Assembly (NCBI GenBank): GCA_026929865.2 | Contig: CM049398.1 | Location: 26,082,501-26,146,500 of the forward strand | Length of the DNA: 64,000 nucleotides | Reading direction: 5' to 3' | DNA from: Hyperoplus lanceolatus | Taxonomy: Eukaryota; Chordata; Actinopteri; Uranoscopiformes; Ammodytidae | Part shown: positions 10,729 through 21,149 of the stretch, piece by piece | Layout of the letters: each line of letters starts with the position of its first letter | Position numbering within the stretch: position 1 is the first letter of the stretch | Made by a program: the position numbers and the translations under genes | The notes under the pieces: model-generated | What the model was told of the DNA's origin: nothing | The model's database searches: none | What the model saw: the letters and a program-made list of their open reading frames with translations, nothing else

Positions 10729-12653
10729 CAGTAATGGCCTTAACTATGTTTCACCCGTTTCAGTTGAATTTTGTATTATTATTATTTTTTAAATAAATAA
10801 TGCTTGTGCATGCTACCAGGCCCAGGGGCACAAGGGCTCAAGGGGACCCTAAGCTAATGGCGCTTTTCCACCGCATGGTATCAGCTCGACTCAACTCGAC
10901 TCGACTCGCATTTTTGGCTTTTCCACCGCAATTTCATGGTACCTGGTACCACGTAGCGGCTGCTTTTTTGGTATCGCCTCGCTCTAGGGTCCAAGCGAGC
11001 TGAGCCGATGCTAAAAGGTGACGTCGGCAGACGGCCGGCCACTGATTGGCCAGAGACTATTGTCTGGCCAATCAGCGGCCAGAGACTACCGGCTTCATTC
11101 TGTTGTTTATTCTCCCCAACTCTCCGGGACCTTTGAGTGTATTTACGCCGCGTGCAGCCTTCTCTGGCTCTCTTTCATTTGATTTGCATCACAGATCCGA
11201 ATTTATTTTCCATATATTCGCTAAGCTCACCCAGTGTTGGTTGTTGGGGAAGTTACTTACATACGAGAGGAGACATGTAGGGCAGCTAGCAGCTAGGCTA
11301 AATAGTTGCCAGCTGGGACAGACATGATAGCGAGCGATTACATTACAAGCCTCGGACTGAACTGATTACCTCAATAAAATATTCAGGCTGAGACACGGCT
11401 TGCATTTGAAAACACCTATCCTGAAACAAGCACTAAACAGTCAACTTTATCATGCCCGTGTTTACGTGCATAGGAATGTACGTGACGCATCCCTACAGCT
11501 GACTGTGTGGCAGAGTCACACATCGGGACAACAACCATCCCTTTTCATGGCCCGTAGCAATATTCTTCTACTTCTTTTAGCAAACAGATACAAGGGGGGT
11601 ATTTCTTAAACATTTTTCATCCGTGTTTTTGGCGGTTGGTTCAGTTAATAATGCAACAACTGCTCGTAATTTCTGCTTTGCTACTTTGCTCCGGAGTAGG
11701 CTTTCAGCCCCTTACGACGACCCCGCCCACGTTCAGCAGGTACTATTTGCGGTGGAAAACAACCCGTGCTGCTACCAAACCAAGTTGAGTCGAGTCGAGT
11801 TGAGTCGAGTCGAGCTACATGTGCGGTGGAAAAGCGCCATAAGGTACTGATCACTTTACATGTCTTATAGTCAAAGAGCTCAGTCACTCATGTCAATAAA
11901 AGGTTCCAAAAAGGAATAGCCTAAATATAAGGAAATAAATCATCATGGGCCCCTCAACTAGTAGGTGAGAAATACAAAAGCAATTGTAAAGCAACAGCAT
12001 TATTAGCTCTGTCTTAGGGGCTTCATGAGGGGCCTCTAAGGCCCACACACATACAGGAATAAACTTTCTATGTGTAAATTCTATACTGTTCATAAAAAGT
12101 AGCTATCCACCCTTTATCTGTTGAAATGGGTCTCTCCATCATATAACATGGGTCTGCAGTCCAATCTACTGTTTTTGCAGTTGCAGAGTAAAGGATGCTG
12201 CCTGCTTAAGAAAAATCAGAAAAATAATGTTCCTTCTGCAGCTCAAGATTTGATTTAGCCTCTAAATGTTCCTCTCTAAGTGCATCAGATTGATGCATTT
12301 TACTTTAAAACGGTACACATTTTCTTCCAGTGTGCAATGCCCCCTGACAAGGACCAGGGTCCCTCCCACAGTGTCCCAAAATCATCTGGGAGACACTGAC
12401 TTTCTTAATATGTTTTTTGCCAATAATTGTATGTATCCGTGTGGAAAAGTCAGTGTAACTGACTGGATAGGTAGGAGTGGGGGGGCCCTTTGAGAGTCTT
12501 GGTCCAGGGGCCTATTATCTCATAATCCGTCGAAGAACCAACTGGTTTCCACAATCTTTTTAATTTTCGCATTGTTTATTAAAAAAAAAAAAAAAACGGG
12601 GGGCCCCACACAAGGACTTGAAACGGGCCCCCAGATCGTTAAGGCCGCCCCTG
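10729..12653. mobile_element. hAT element B, inserted in hAT A
   Basis: Left end CAGTAATGGCCTTAAC, right end the complement of CAGGGGCGGCCTTAAC; 12 of 16 bases agree. A perfect 8-bp target duplication TGATAATG lies at 10721-10728 and 12654-12661. Minus its own nested insertion it is about 0.94 kb with no transposase. An A-tract (12579-12596) and GGGGGCCC clusters lie near the right end. The TSD within element A shows that B inserted after A. Confidence 0.85.
10858..11839. mobile_element. PIF/Harbinger-like element, inserted in hAT B
   Basis: Termini TGGCGCTTTTCCACCGCA and its exact complement, flanked by 3-bp TAA repeats (10855-10857, 11840-11842). A 3-bp TWA target and about 1 kb length fit non-autonomous PIF/Harbinger elements. 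Both subterminal regions carry repeated ACTCGACTCG-type motifs (10887-10908 and complement at 11784-11814), likely transposase-binding repeats. GC is higher than around it, and there is a 13-bp hairpin at 11042-11075. No transposase frame. Confidence 0.8.
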
Positions 12654-13368
12654 TGATAATGACAGAACTGGACTCCTGCAGTACTGAGACGACAGGCCAG
12701 TCATTTTCAACAATGAACATTGTGTGCACTGCCTCACACACAAACTCTCAGTTCAACCAAGTCCACAAACAAAGATATAACAATTTACAATAGCGTTTTT
12801 CTCTTACTATGCATGTTGCTTAGTGGGACTTACTTTTAGCATGGAGTGAGCTGAAGTGGCGCTGAAGATTTGAAGCCTTGAAATGCGCTAATGACGCCTG
12901 GCATTTAAGGCAGAATGGCTTGGTATAACGTTCAACAAAAAATATAAACTCTCCCACTCTGTTTCGGAGCGAACTTGACACAAATTGTTTAGCCTACTCA
13001 CGGAAAACCTCCCTCCAAGCTGAGCGGGCAGTTTTAGGTTGCGTCCACACCAAACGTTTGCGAACGTTATGTTGCGTCCTCAATTAAACATTTGCGAACC
13101 TGCAGACACATACACATTAACAAAATAAAAAATGAAATAATGAACAACATGTAAAACGAACGTAAGAGCCGCATGAAACGTTTGCGAACATGCACACACA
13201 TAGGCCCACACAAAAAAAAGTATAGAAAAAAAATAAATATATAATCACAAAATTTGATATGAACTGAAGAGCCGGACGAAGCAAGGCCGCAGGTTGGCCA
13301 CCCCTGCTCTAGTAGATAGATGCAATTATACTATATTTTATTTAAGTAAAAAAACTGTATGCATTTTT

Positions 13369-13391
13369 TATATATATATATATATATATAT
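13369..13391. repeat. Microsatellite (TA)n, left of a TIR element
   Basis: About 11 TA units; the array continues after the element at 14382. Confidence 0.85.
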
Positions 13392-14379
13392 TAGTGCTGT
13401 CAGTTTAACGCGTTATTAACGGCGTTAACGCAAACCCATTTTAACGGCGTCAATGTTTTTATCGCGCGATAAACGCTCTTCATGGCCTAGCAAACGTTGT
13501 GGTTTTTTCACATGCTGTTGCATCAACTAGTAATGTTAGAACAACTGAAACACCACAAACTATTCATATGGCTCGCCATTAAGTTACTGTTAAGTCAACC
13601 TGAACATGTCCTAAAGCGTAACTTCACATTAAAATCATTTAACTGGCAAAACGGCAAGTAAATTTTAACTTTTATTTTGAAGCAGAAACCGGAACCTAGC
13701 ACTTCCTATCTCAGCTGCGCGACCTTCACTAGTCTTCCGTGTTTGACTCGGGGACTACGTGAAAAAAGAACAGAAAAGAAAGCTTTTCATTTGCAAAAGT
13801 CCTACTTATAACCCTTCGCCCCCACCAAAACCTCCATGAACGTTAGTGGCAGCCGCCAGTCATTAATTTTCACTTAAATGTTCGCTATCAAGGGTGACAT
13901 AAGCCTCAGCTGCAGCAGCGGCATACCAACCACCAGCACACAAGTGTATGGTGTGTCCACTCCACAAACAGTCTGAAATAAGTCGTGGATGAACGACTCC
14001 CAAAACATTTAGGCAGCAACCACCTTAATACTAATGTGGTTTATATAGGCTAGCCTATGTTGTTTTATGGTTTGGTTTTTAAATAAAAAAGGAAGTTCCA
14101 ATTATGTTTGTGTATGCTGTTCTAGGGGTGGGAGGGGGGATCTACATTGTTGTCTATTTGCACTGAATTGGAAATCATGATATTTTAGAAGAAATACACT
14201 GAATTACAAGGGTTTAGAGAATGGGTGTGAAAAGAGCATTACAATGAGAAAAAATAATGGGACAAAAAGAAATCAAGGGACATTTAGACTAGAATAGATA
14301 AAAATGTGTGATTAATCGCGAGTTAACTATGACATTAATGCGATTAATCGCAATTAAATATTTTAATCGCTTGACAGCG

Positions 14380-14381
<2 letters not shown>
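13392..14381. mobile_element. Non-autonomous DNA transposon with AGTGCTGTCA ends
   Basis: The left end (TAGTGCTGTCAGTTTAACGC) and the complement of the right end (AGCGCTGTCAAGCGATTAAA) share the terminal decamer with one mismatch, and both are followed by ATTAATCGC/TTAACGCG-rich sequence. Because it sits inside a TA array the exact target duplication cannot be read. A perfect 12-bp palindrome GCGATTAATCGC lies at 14340-14351. No transposase frame. I leave the superfamily open. Confidence 0.7.

Positions 14382-14428
<47 letters not shown>
14382..14428. repeat. Microsatellite (AT)n, right of a TIR element
   Basis: About 22 AT units, continuing as imperfect TATATA to about 14460. Confidence 0.9.
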
Positions 14429-14460
14429 TGTATATATATGTTTATACTGTGTATATATAC

Positions 14461-16985
14461 ACAATATTCTGAAATACATTAAACCACGTATGTTCCATCA
14501 ACCCTCCTCTTTTATTCGACCACAAAACAGCATTTCAGTCCTGCACATTGGTTCAGCAGCTGACTGCCAGCTGAGACCTCTGTGAAGCCAATTCCAGCCA
14601 ATTCCCCTTGTCAACTTCACCTTGTGAAGCCAGTGACCCAGCATGTCCAGCCAGACAGACCCCCTGAGAGCTGCGGGAGGGTGCCAATAGACTGCAGCTA
14701 ATGCTCTGCTGTAACACCCTGATGCATTCTATTGTAGAAACCATCAATCCATCATGTGATTGTTATCAAGAGTTCTTATTGTTCAATGTAGAAATCCAGT
14801 CTGAATTCCACCTGATATATAAAGGATTTTACATTGCTCAAATCTATGTGATTGTTTACCATATGTCGTACCCGAGGCTGATTTATCTTTAGCAAAACTG
14901 TCCCATTTACTGATGTACACACAGGTATCAGTAGTAGGTCATCTTTAATCTTTGGTGAGTATTCCAACCCTTATTTGCCACAGGCGCTTAAATCTGTAAG
15001 CAATAATATCAATACTGAAACATGCCTCATTCCCAGTGAAGACTAAAGCTTGCAAGTGTGTATTACGACTGTCCAGTTGGGTCACTCAATAGAAAACGCA
15101 TACAAGCAAAGTGATGTAATGGATAGTTGTCACAAGGCTTACTATTTGGATCCACACATCCTGGAGAAAACATTTTATGGACAAAAGTGGCTTAACATAA
15201 AAGTACACAAAATTGCTCACCCACTGATCCACTGCTCATGAATACTCAAAAAGACATGGAATCAAAAGCTGTCTGAAGGTATGATTTCATCATGGTGGTG
15301 TGTAGGGGAGTGCCTTCAACATTTCTTGCCACATATCTTTTGCACACTATGCTACACATCCTCTTTATCCAAGGATACATCTCAGAAATTATCCTTATGA
15401 ACCATATATTTGTCCACAGTTATGGCAAAGGTACACATACCATTAATTCACTTGCATGCGTTGTTATTGATTATTGAAAACCCAAATAATAGTATCTCTC
15501 TATTTGAGCTGTTGAGTTGAAGGGATAGCATGACATTAGCAGTTAGAGATTGATACTTTGCTTGAGATGAAAATGCCTTGGCTCTTGGCTCTTTACACAA
15601 AGGACCTTTGTAGGTTGAGGGAAAAAAAGAGACAGGAAGGTAAAATGAGATTAAGATATTGTGACAGCTGTCATAGCCTTTTACAGCAAATGACTGTGTT
15701 GCCTGTCTTACTAAACATACCCAAGAGGCATGACACATTCTCAAGCTAACAGATAGCATATGACTGTGTGCATATGCATGTGCATTGAGGGTGTACTATG
15801 AACATCCCTTCTTTTTGAGACTGCATTAATGATCTCCTTTAAACAGGGTAAGAATGGGAAGAATGAAATCATACCTGTAATTCAAACAAATGCAATTCAG
15901 CCATGATAAAATGAACACATCATCTGACATTATATTATTTGTAGTTATTTGGTAAGTATTCACAACATTTAAAAAACTAATTGTAATGCAAGGTACAGGT
16001 TGGAAAAAACCTACTACCAACAGGGTACAGTAGATACAGCAGATACTGGATCTTGAATAATGTAAACTACTACAATGAGACAGCGAACAAGCACAGGGGC
16101 AGATTGACATGTGAGTCTTATGGTTTAAGATCAACTTGCAGGCAAGATCCTTCTGATTGATGTCTGTCAGTTATGCAGACAGTGCAGATATGCCACCTGC
16201 ATTTCGGAGGGCAAACAAAAGAGCTGTGTCGTAGGGTGGCAGAATAAAAGCACTCATAAGTGATACTACTATATGTGGCTTGAAGAGAGAAAATAAAACA
16301 CCTGTACGAAGCCAGTGGTGAGAGCATGTGTGGGATCATGGTTATTAGTGAGTGGATTGACACCATGCTGAGGCACTGATGTTCAAGTATGCTAGCGCAA
16401 ACAGCAAAATGAGCTAAAAGCCATCTCAGCGAGCATAAACAACAAAAACAATAGTAAAACTGGTAAAATAATCCATAGGCATGCTTGTATAATCTTAAAA
16501 TAAAATGTATTAGGATCACAGTCTATTGGCTGCATTTGTTGTATATTTAAAGAGGAACACACCTAAAATGTACACTTTATATCCTACATAGAGGAGTATC
16601 AAAGATGTTGACATGGTTGACATGATATGATACTAAACCTTTTATGACTAGAGTAGAGAGCACTGCAGGATGGATTACATACGACAAAAGAAACAAATCG
16701 CTAGCATGGTCTTAAATAAATTACAGACACTGATGTATAGGTGCTTAGATATAACCTTTGAGGATGTGGCCCTGTTGTCTGTGAATATGCATGCACACAT
16801 ATTTGCGCATGTATGTGCATGTGTGTTTGTATGTGTATCTGTAAGGATACACGTGTGTGTTGGTCTGTTGAGGTGTGAAAATGTCAGCCTGTCAGAGCAG
16901 ACGCATCAGTGAGAGCAGGTGTGTTGTGATAGACAGGTGTGACATTTAACTTTAGTTTTTATAGCGGAAACTCCATCCATCTCTG
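14461..16985. other. No recognised feature
   Basis: About 2.5 kb of AT-rich DNA. The frames present (up to 133 codons, minus strand at 16118-16519) have no motif that I recognise and no supporting splice or promoter context. Confidence 0.55.
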
Positions 16986-17008
16986 TCACACACACACACA
17001 CACACACA
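16986..17008. repeat. Short microsatellite (CA)n
   Basis: About 11 CA units. Confidence 0.9.
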
Positions 17009-18339
17009 AACACCCTCACACATTATACTCTTGTATAACTCCTTCAAAATAGTCTACTATTGAATTTCTCAAATTTCCACTAAAAGATTCACTCTATATC
17101 TTGCTGGCTACATTCTTTATTTCAATTTACAGGGACAACATACACATCCTTTCATTCATCATTGCGCAAATAACTACCCCACGTATGAAGCTGATGTTGT
17201 TACCAATAGGTTTTAGATAACTAGAGGTGTGCAATGAAAGGATGACTCAAATGCTGATTGTCTCCATAAACTTGCATGTGCACGTATAAACTCAGTCAGT
17301 CAGTCTCTTCCCCAAACTTATTTCTACCATCCCTAAGTGCACTCCCACAGGTCATCTAGAATTATTGTATGTGCCAGCGCTCTCAGACCATCCAACCCTG
17401 AATTCTGCAGTATATAAGGCATGTTACTGACAGCAGCCTTACCTTTCTCCAAAATGTGGTTATTAATGTTCAGACAAAATTAATGCCTTAGCAATAGAGG
17501 GTGATAAACATTATTTTTGGTCACAACCAAACATAGCATTATTTTACTCTGACGTTTTGAACTGCAGCAGTAGCAGATCTTGGAAAGATGCAAACAGCTG
17601 GGCCAGAGAATGCTGTTGGCACACACTACATTTCACACTGGCAAAACATTGGAGACTGTTTTCGGTGACCCTTGGAGGAGTTGTGTTGCTTCCACCTTGC
17701 TAAGGGCAAAGCCTTGCACTCTATTCAATAAAACTGGTAATCAATCCCAATCAAATCATGTTGAGCACCAAATTAAAACAGAAAGCAGTGTTGGTGAGCG
17801 TCAATGGTTTCCATAAAAGGGCAGAATGGAACAGTAAGTAACAAGAGCATCATCCTTCAAAAGTTTGACGAAAAACATTATAATCTCCCCACATTAGTGA
17901 ACCCTATGCTGCTCTCGAGCTTTCGATTACATTACATGAGCAGACAATGTTGCCTTGTCTCATAGAAATGTAAAACACTATTTATATGTTGATTTTTCTG
18001 AGCATGTCAAGGCATTCTTCTACATGTGGGCTTACTAGTTGAATTGAAAGTTGTTCCTTAACCTTCGGAACAACAGTTGACAAATTTTCCTGAACCATTT
18101 CCACTAGCTGTTCTGAAGCCTTGGAGTTGCCAGGCCTGATGAGGATCATTGCCTGATACAATCAGAAGCTCCAAAACAGCTTATAGTGGGCCCTATGCAA
18201 TTAATTAATTTGCAGTCATCTCAGTTCACTTATAACAGAGCAAACACAGTGTTAATCGTATATCATCTGAAGTCATCCAACGTCACAAATGTCTTAAGAC
18301 TTAAACATAGTTAGAGCAGACCTCAAGTGTCCTGGGGAG
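17009..18339. other. No recognised feature
   Basis: AT-rich DNA without frames, TIRs or RNA genes that I can support. Confidence 0.55.
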
Positions 18340-19230
18340 TATATTCCAGGTACGTAGTGCATACAAACTGTATGCTGCTTGTTCATGTTTAGTTTTGTCT
18401 GTGGTGACTTGTCCCAGACCGCCTAGGAGGTCTTTAAAAATAATATGTTGGCCCTATACCTTACAGTTATCCAACAATACTATATAAAACAAAATTACAA
18501 AGATGTAGCAAATGTATAGATCTGAGAACTAGATATATGTGAACATTCCTGGTCATAATGAGGACATATTGGCAGTATAGCCTTTTGAGTCAGCTGTCTA
18601 ATTGACTTTTTAGACTTCCAAAGAAGGCTTTACAGTACAGTAATGTCAATTGCATGGGCACGTTTTTCTAAATGATGCTGACACATAACTACTTAAACTC
18701 TTAATATATCCTAAGTTGACAGTAGGCTGATTTTGTAATTGTCTTAATGTGTCTATTAATGTTTAGGTTGGGTATTTTAGAGTACCAATATTTATATTTT
18801 GGACACTATCCAAGCCAGATATATTGGTGCCGTAAAATACCCAACCTAACCTTTAAGTGTTAAACACTGAAGCTGAGCACTCACTTTTAATCGTTCTCCA
18901 TTGGTACCAAAACCAATCATTTCAGTTTTACAATATGTTGGCACATACAATCATTGATTTGAGCTATGTAAATACATAGCGCTTGCATAGGTCCACAGTT
19001 ACCCGATGATAACATCATAAATACACTTGTCTGTTAATCTGCATAATTATAAAAAGACATTAAGTTGTTTTCCTTAATCTTACATAGTCATACCATGTGT
19101 CGAGCATGGAGCCTTGGGGAACCAGCTGTGTAATTACTAATTGCCACAAAGTCCCCAACCTTCTAGTCAAGCACTGTGCCAGAAAGTCCAACCCAGTTTT
19201 TCAGTCAGTCTAGTAATATGTTGTGGTCGA
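18340..19230 (-). pseudogene. Heavily decayed LINE reverse transcriptase fragment
   Basis: Read on the minus strand in several frames, the order of reverse-transcriptase landmarks is still visible: VPQGS (about 19115-19100) from the GVPQGS box; a degraded NYAD-type stretch (about 19050) where the YADD catalytic box should be; KTEMIGFG (about 18925-18900), the conserved TDKTE-type motif; and NRHIKTITKSAY (about 18757-18720). Many stops and frame changes. It would have been ORF2 of a Jockey/CR1/L2-group LINE. An 85-bp inverted repeat interrupts it at 18764-18848. The order of landmarks makes this more than chance, but the edges are approximate. Confidence 0.6.
18764..18848. repeat. 85-bp inverted repeat inside the decayed LINE
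   Basis: Arms 18764-18791 and 18821-18848 pair over 28 bp with three mismatches around a 29-bp loop. The position falls between two neighbouring conserved LINE motifs, so it looks like an insertion, perhaps a very small fold-back MITE. No clear target duplication. Confidence 0.6.
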
Positions 19231-20109
19231 CCTGATTGAGAGCTAATAATACCGTATATGTTGGTCAGTTTTAAGTGTCCAAATTTGAATTAGCACTGGA
19301 GCACTTTAATTGTTTTACCTATGTAACTGTCCATGTTATGTTTGTGTGTATGTGATGTCTTAAACCGTGTAACGGAAGCTCACTCCGCAAAACAAGTTTA
19401 CCCACGGGTACAAGTAAAGTAACCTGATGCCAACTAATTATTTTTCTTTTTAAACGAAAGTCTTCCATGGTAACTTTCCAAATCTGACTCATTTAATTAA
19501 TTAAACTGACAGGGTTGGTGTTGGACTGTATTTGGTGCCACCAGTGAAGTACAAGCCAGAGTCTCAGTTTGGAACAGTAAAGCTTGGTTGGACTGCTGCC
19601 GCTAAGACAGCTAAGCCACTCAGATGCTTCAGCACCAAACCTGACACCACCATAATGGGAATTATAGAGGGATAGCACACACATCTTTGCTGTAGGGGGG
19701 ACAACGTGGGCTAAGAAGGATGATGGGTGTAACATCCCTGTATTTGAGTGTAGGGTAAACACAATGTACATTATGTCTTCTAGTGAATTTAACACATGTT
19801 TAAGGGTATGGCATACTGAGTCCTTATTTTCTGTCCAAAATTGTCGCACATAAAAAAACTAAATACATTCTCACGTTGTCTCAATCACGTCTACACACTG
19901 CCTCTGCCATTTTTTGTCCATCAGAGAAGATCTATTTCCTGTTTTATTTCGCATCCTGCACATACAGACTCGGCGCGCAAGAGCCTTTAGAAGGGGAATA
20001 TAGTATATTTTTATAATGCTGCTAACTTCTGATTTCTCTTAAACTTATCTCATACTTTCTTTTTAAACTACTCATCCCAGGATTCCACATGTTCAACATG
20101 TTTGAATCA
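19231..20109. other. No recognised feature
   Basis: A 118-codon minus-strand frame at 19493-19849 shows no motif that I know. Confidence 0.5.
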
Positions 20110-20660
20110 TAGATAGTATATACAATGGATGTAGCATCCGGGCTGACCTCAGTTATTCCAACTGCATCCAGTCGTCCTGGCCTATGCGCGTCGCCATCTT
20201 GTCAGATTTTTACTCCGTCTCATTTCCTCTTACCAAAAAAGGGCAATAATGAGATGTTGGGTGGAGGGACATACGCCCATCTAGCTGATGTATACCTGCG
20301 AGGCGAAGTGAAGGCCAGTGGGCGGCTAGCTGTCACTCAAGAGACCACGCCCCTAATTATTCATACATTTTAACCTCCAATAGAATAAAAACTAGCCTGC
20401 TAGAACAAAGTTCACCCCCTCAGTGTTGTCAAGGAAATATGACCTAAACATACAGACTAGAATGTTTTTTTGTACCAGGCCTTAAAATGGTTTAATAATG
20501 ATGTGAAAACGGTATATTTAACATGGGGGTCAATGAGAAATTGCTCTGTTTTGAAACCTGCCCTTAGTGGCCACTTGGTGAACTGCAATTGTTGTCACTT
20601 CCGCATTGGATGCTGATAAGACTCGCTGTGGTTGGGGCTTGGTTTGAATGCATTAGTGCC
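20110..20660. repeat. Probable dispersed repeat
   Basis: The stretch with GTCACTCAAGAGACCACGCC (20331-20350) and TTAGTGGCCACTTGGTGAAC (about 20564), ending CACTTCCGCATTGGATGC, resembles by recollection a widespread teleost interspersed repeat. GC is higher than around it. I found no TIRs or TSD, so the edges are approximate and the class is unknown. The 82-codon frame at 20125 is not supported as a gene. Confidence 0.35.
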
Positions 20661-21149
20661 CAGGATTAAGGTACCTTCATATTTTAGGACAGTAAAACTT
20701 TTATAGTGATCAGTACATTTTGGTGGCTCGAAAGTCCGACACATTGGCACAGAAAGTACTAAAGGGCTGAAAAGGTGACTCTAAAAAGTAATTAGCTTGT
20801 GCACTTGTAATTGTAAAAAGTCCCTCTTAATCGAATTAACTAAACCTGCACATCACAGACAGCCTCCCACAACACTTTCAAAGAATACAATGGCTCCACT
20901 ACTCTGAGCCATAGGAAATAAGACGATGAGCACAACCCCAAAAATGTATGGTAGAAGAATGGGACCAAAATAATACTCTGGTAGCAGGGATAAATGACAG
21001 ATCCCACCAGGTGTGAACATTTCATGTGTCTACTGTGGTGTAGTAATGGTATGGCAGGGACATTCTGGTGCAATTTCAGCCCTTTAGGACTAGTGGGGCA
21101 TTATTTCAATGTCACAGTGAACCAAACAATTTATTTTTTCATTTCATTT
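20661..21149. other. No recognised feature
   Basis: AT-rich DNA upstream of the LINE 3' end; no frame or TIR that I can support. Confidence 0.5.

Larger units (their letters stand above)
10485..13306. mobile_element. hAT element A (outer member of a triple nest)
   Basis: Ends are CAGGGGTGGCCAACC and its exact complement GGTTGGCCACCCCTG. They are flanked by a perfect 8-bp target duplication CTCTAGTA (10477-10484 and 13307-13314). CAG-type ends and 8-bp TSDs define hAT. Without the nested insertions the element is about 0.9 kb and has no transposase frame, so it is non-autonomous. Subterminal AAGAGCCACAT and AAGAGCCG motifs occur near both ends. It carries a CA array (10601-10676) and hosts a second hAT at 10729-12653. 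Confidence 0.92.

Noticed and set aside
20125-20373. 82-codon frame
   Set aside because: Lies in a probable dispersed repeat and has no recognisable domain.
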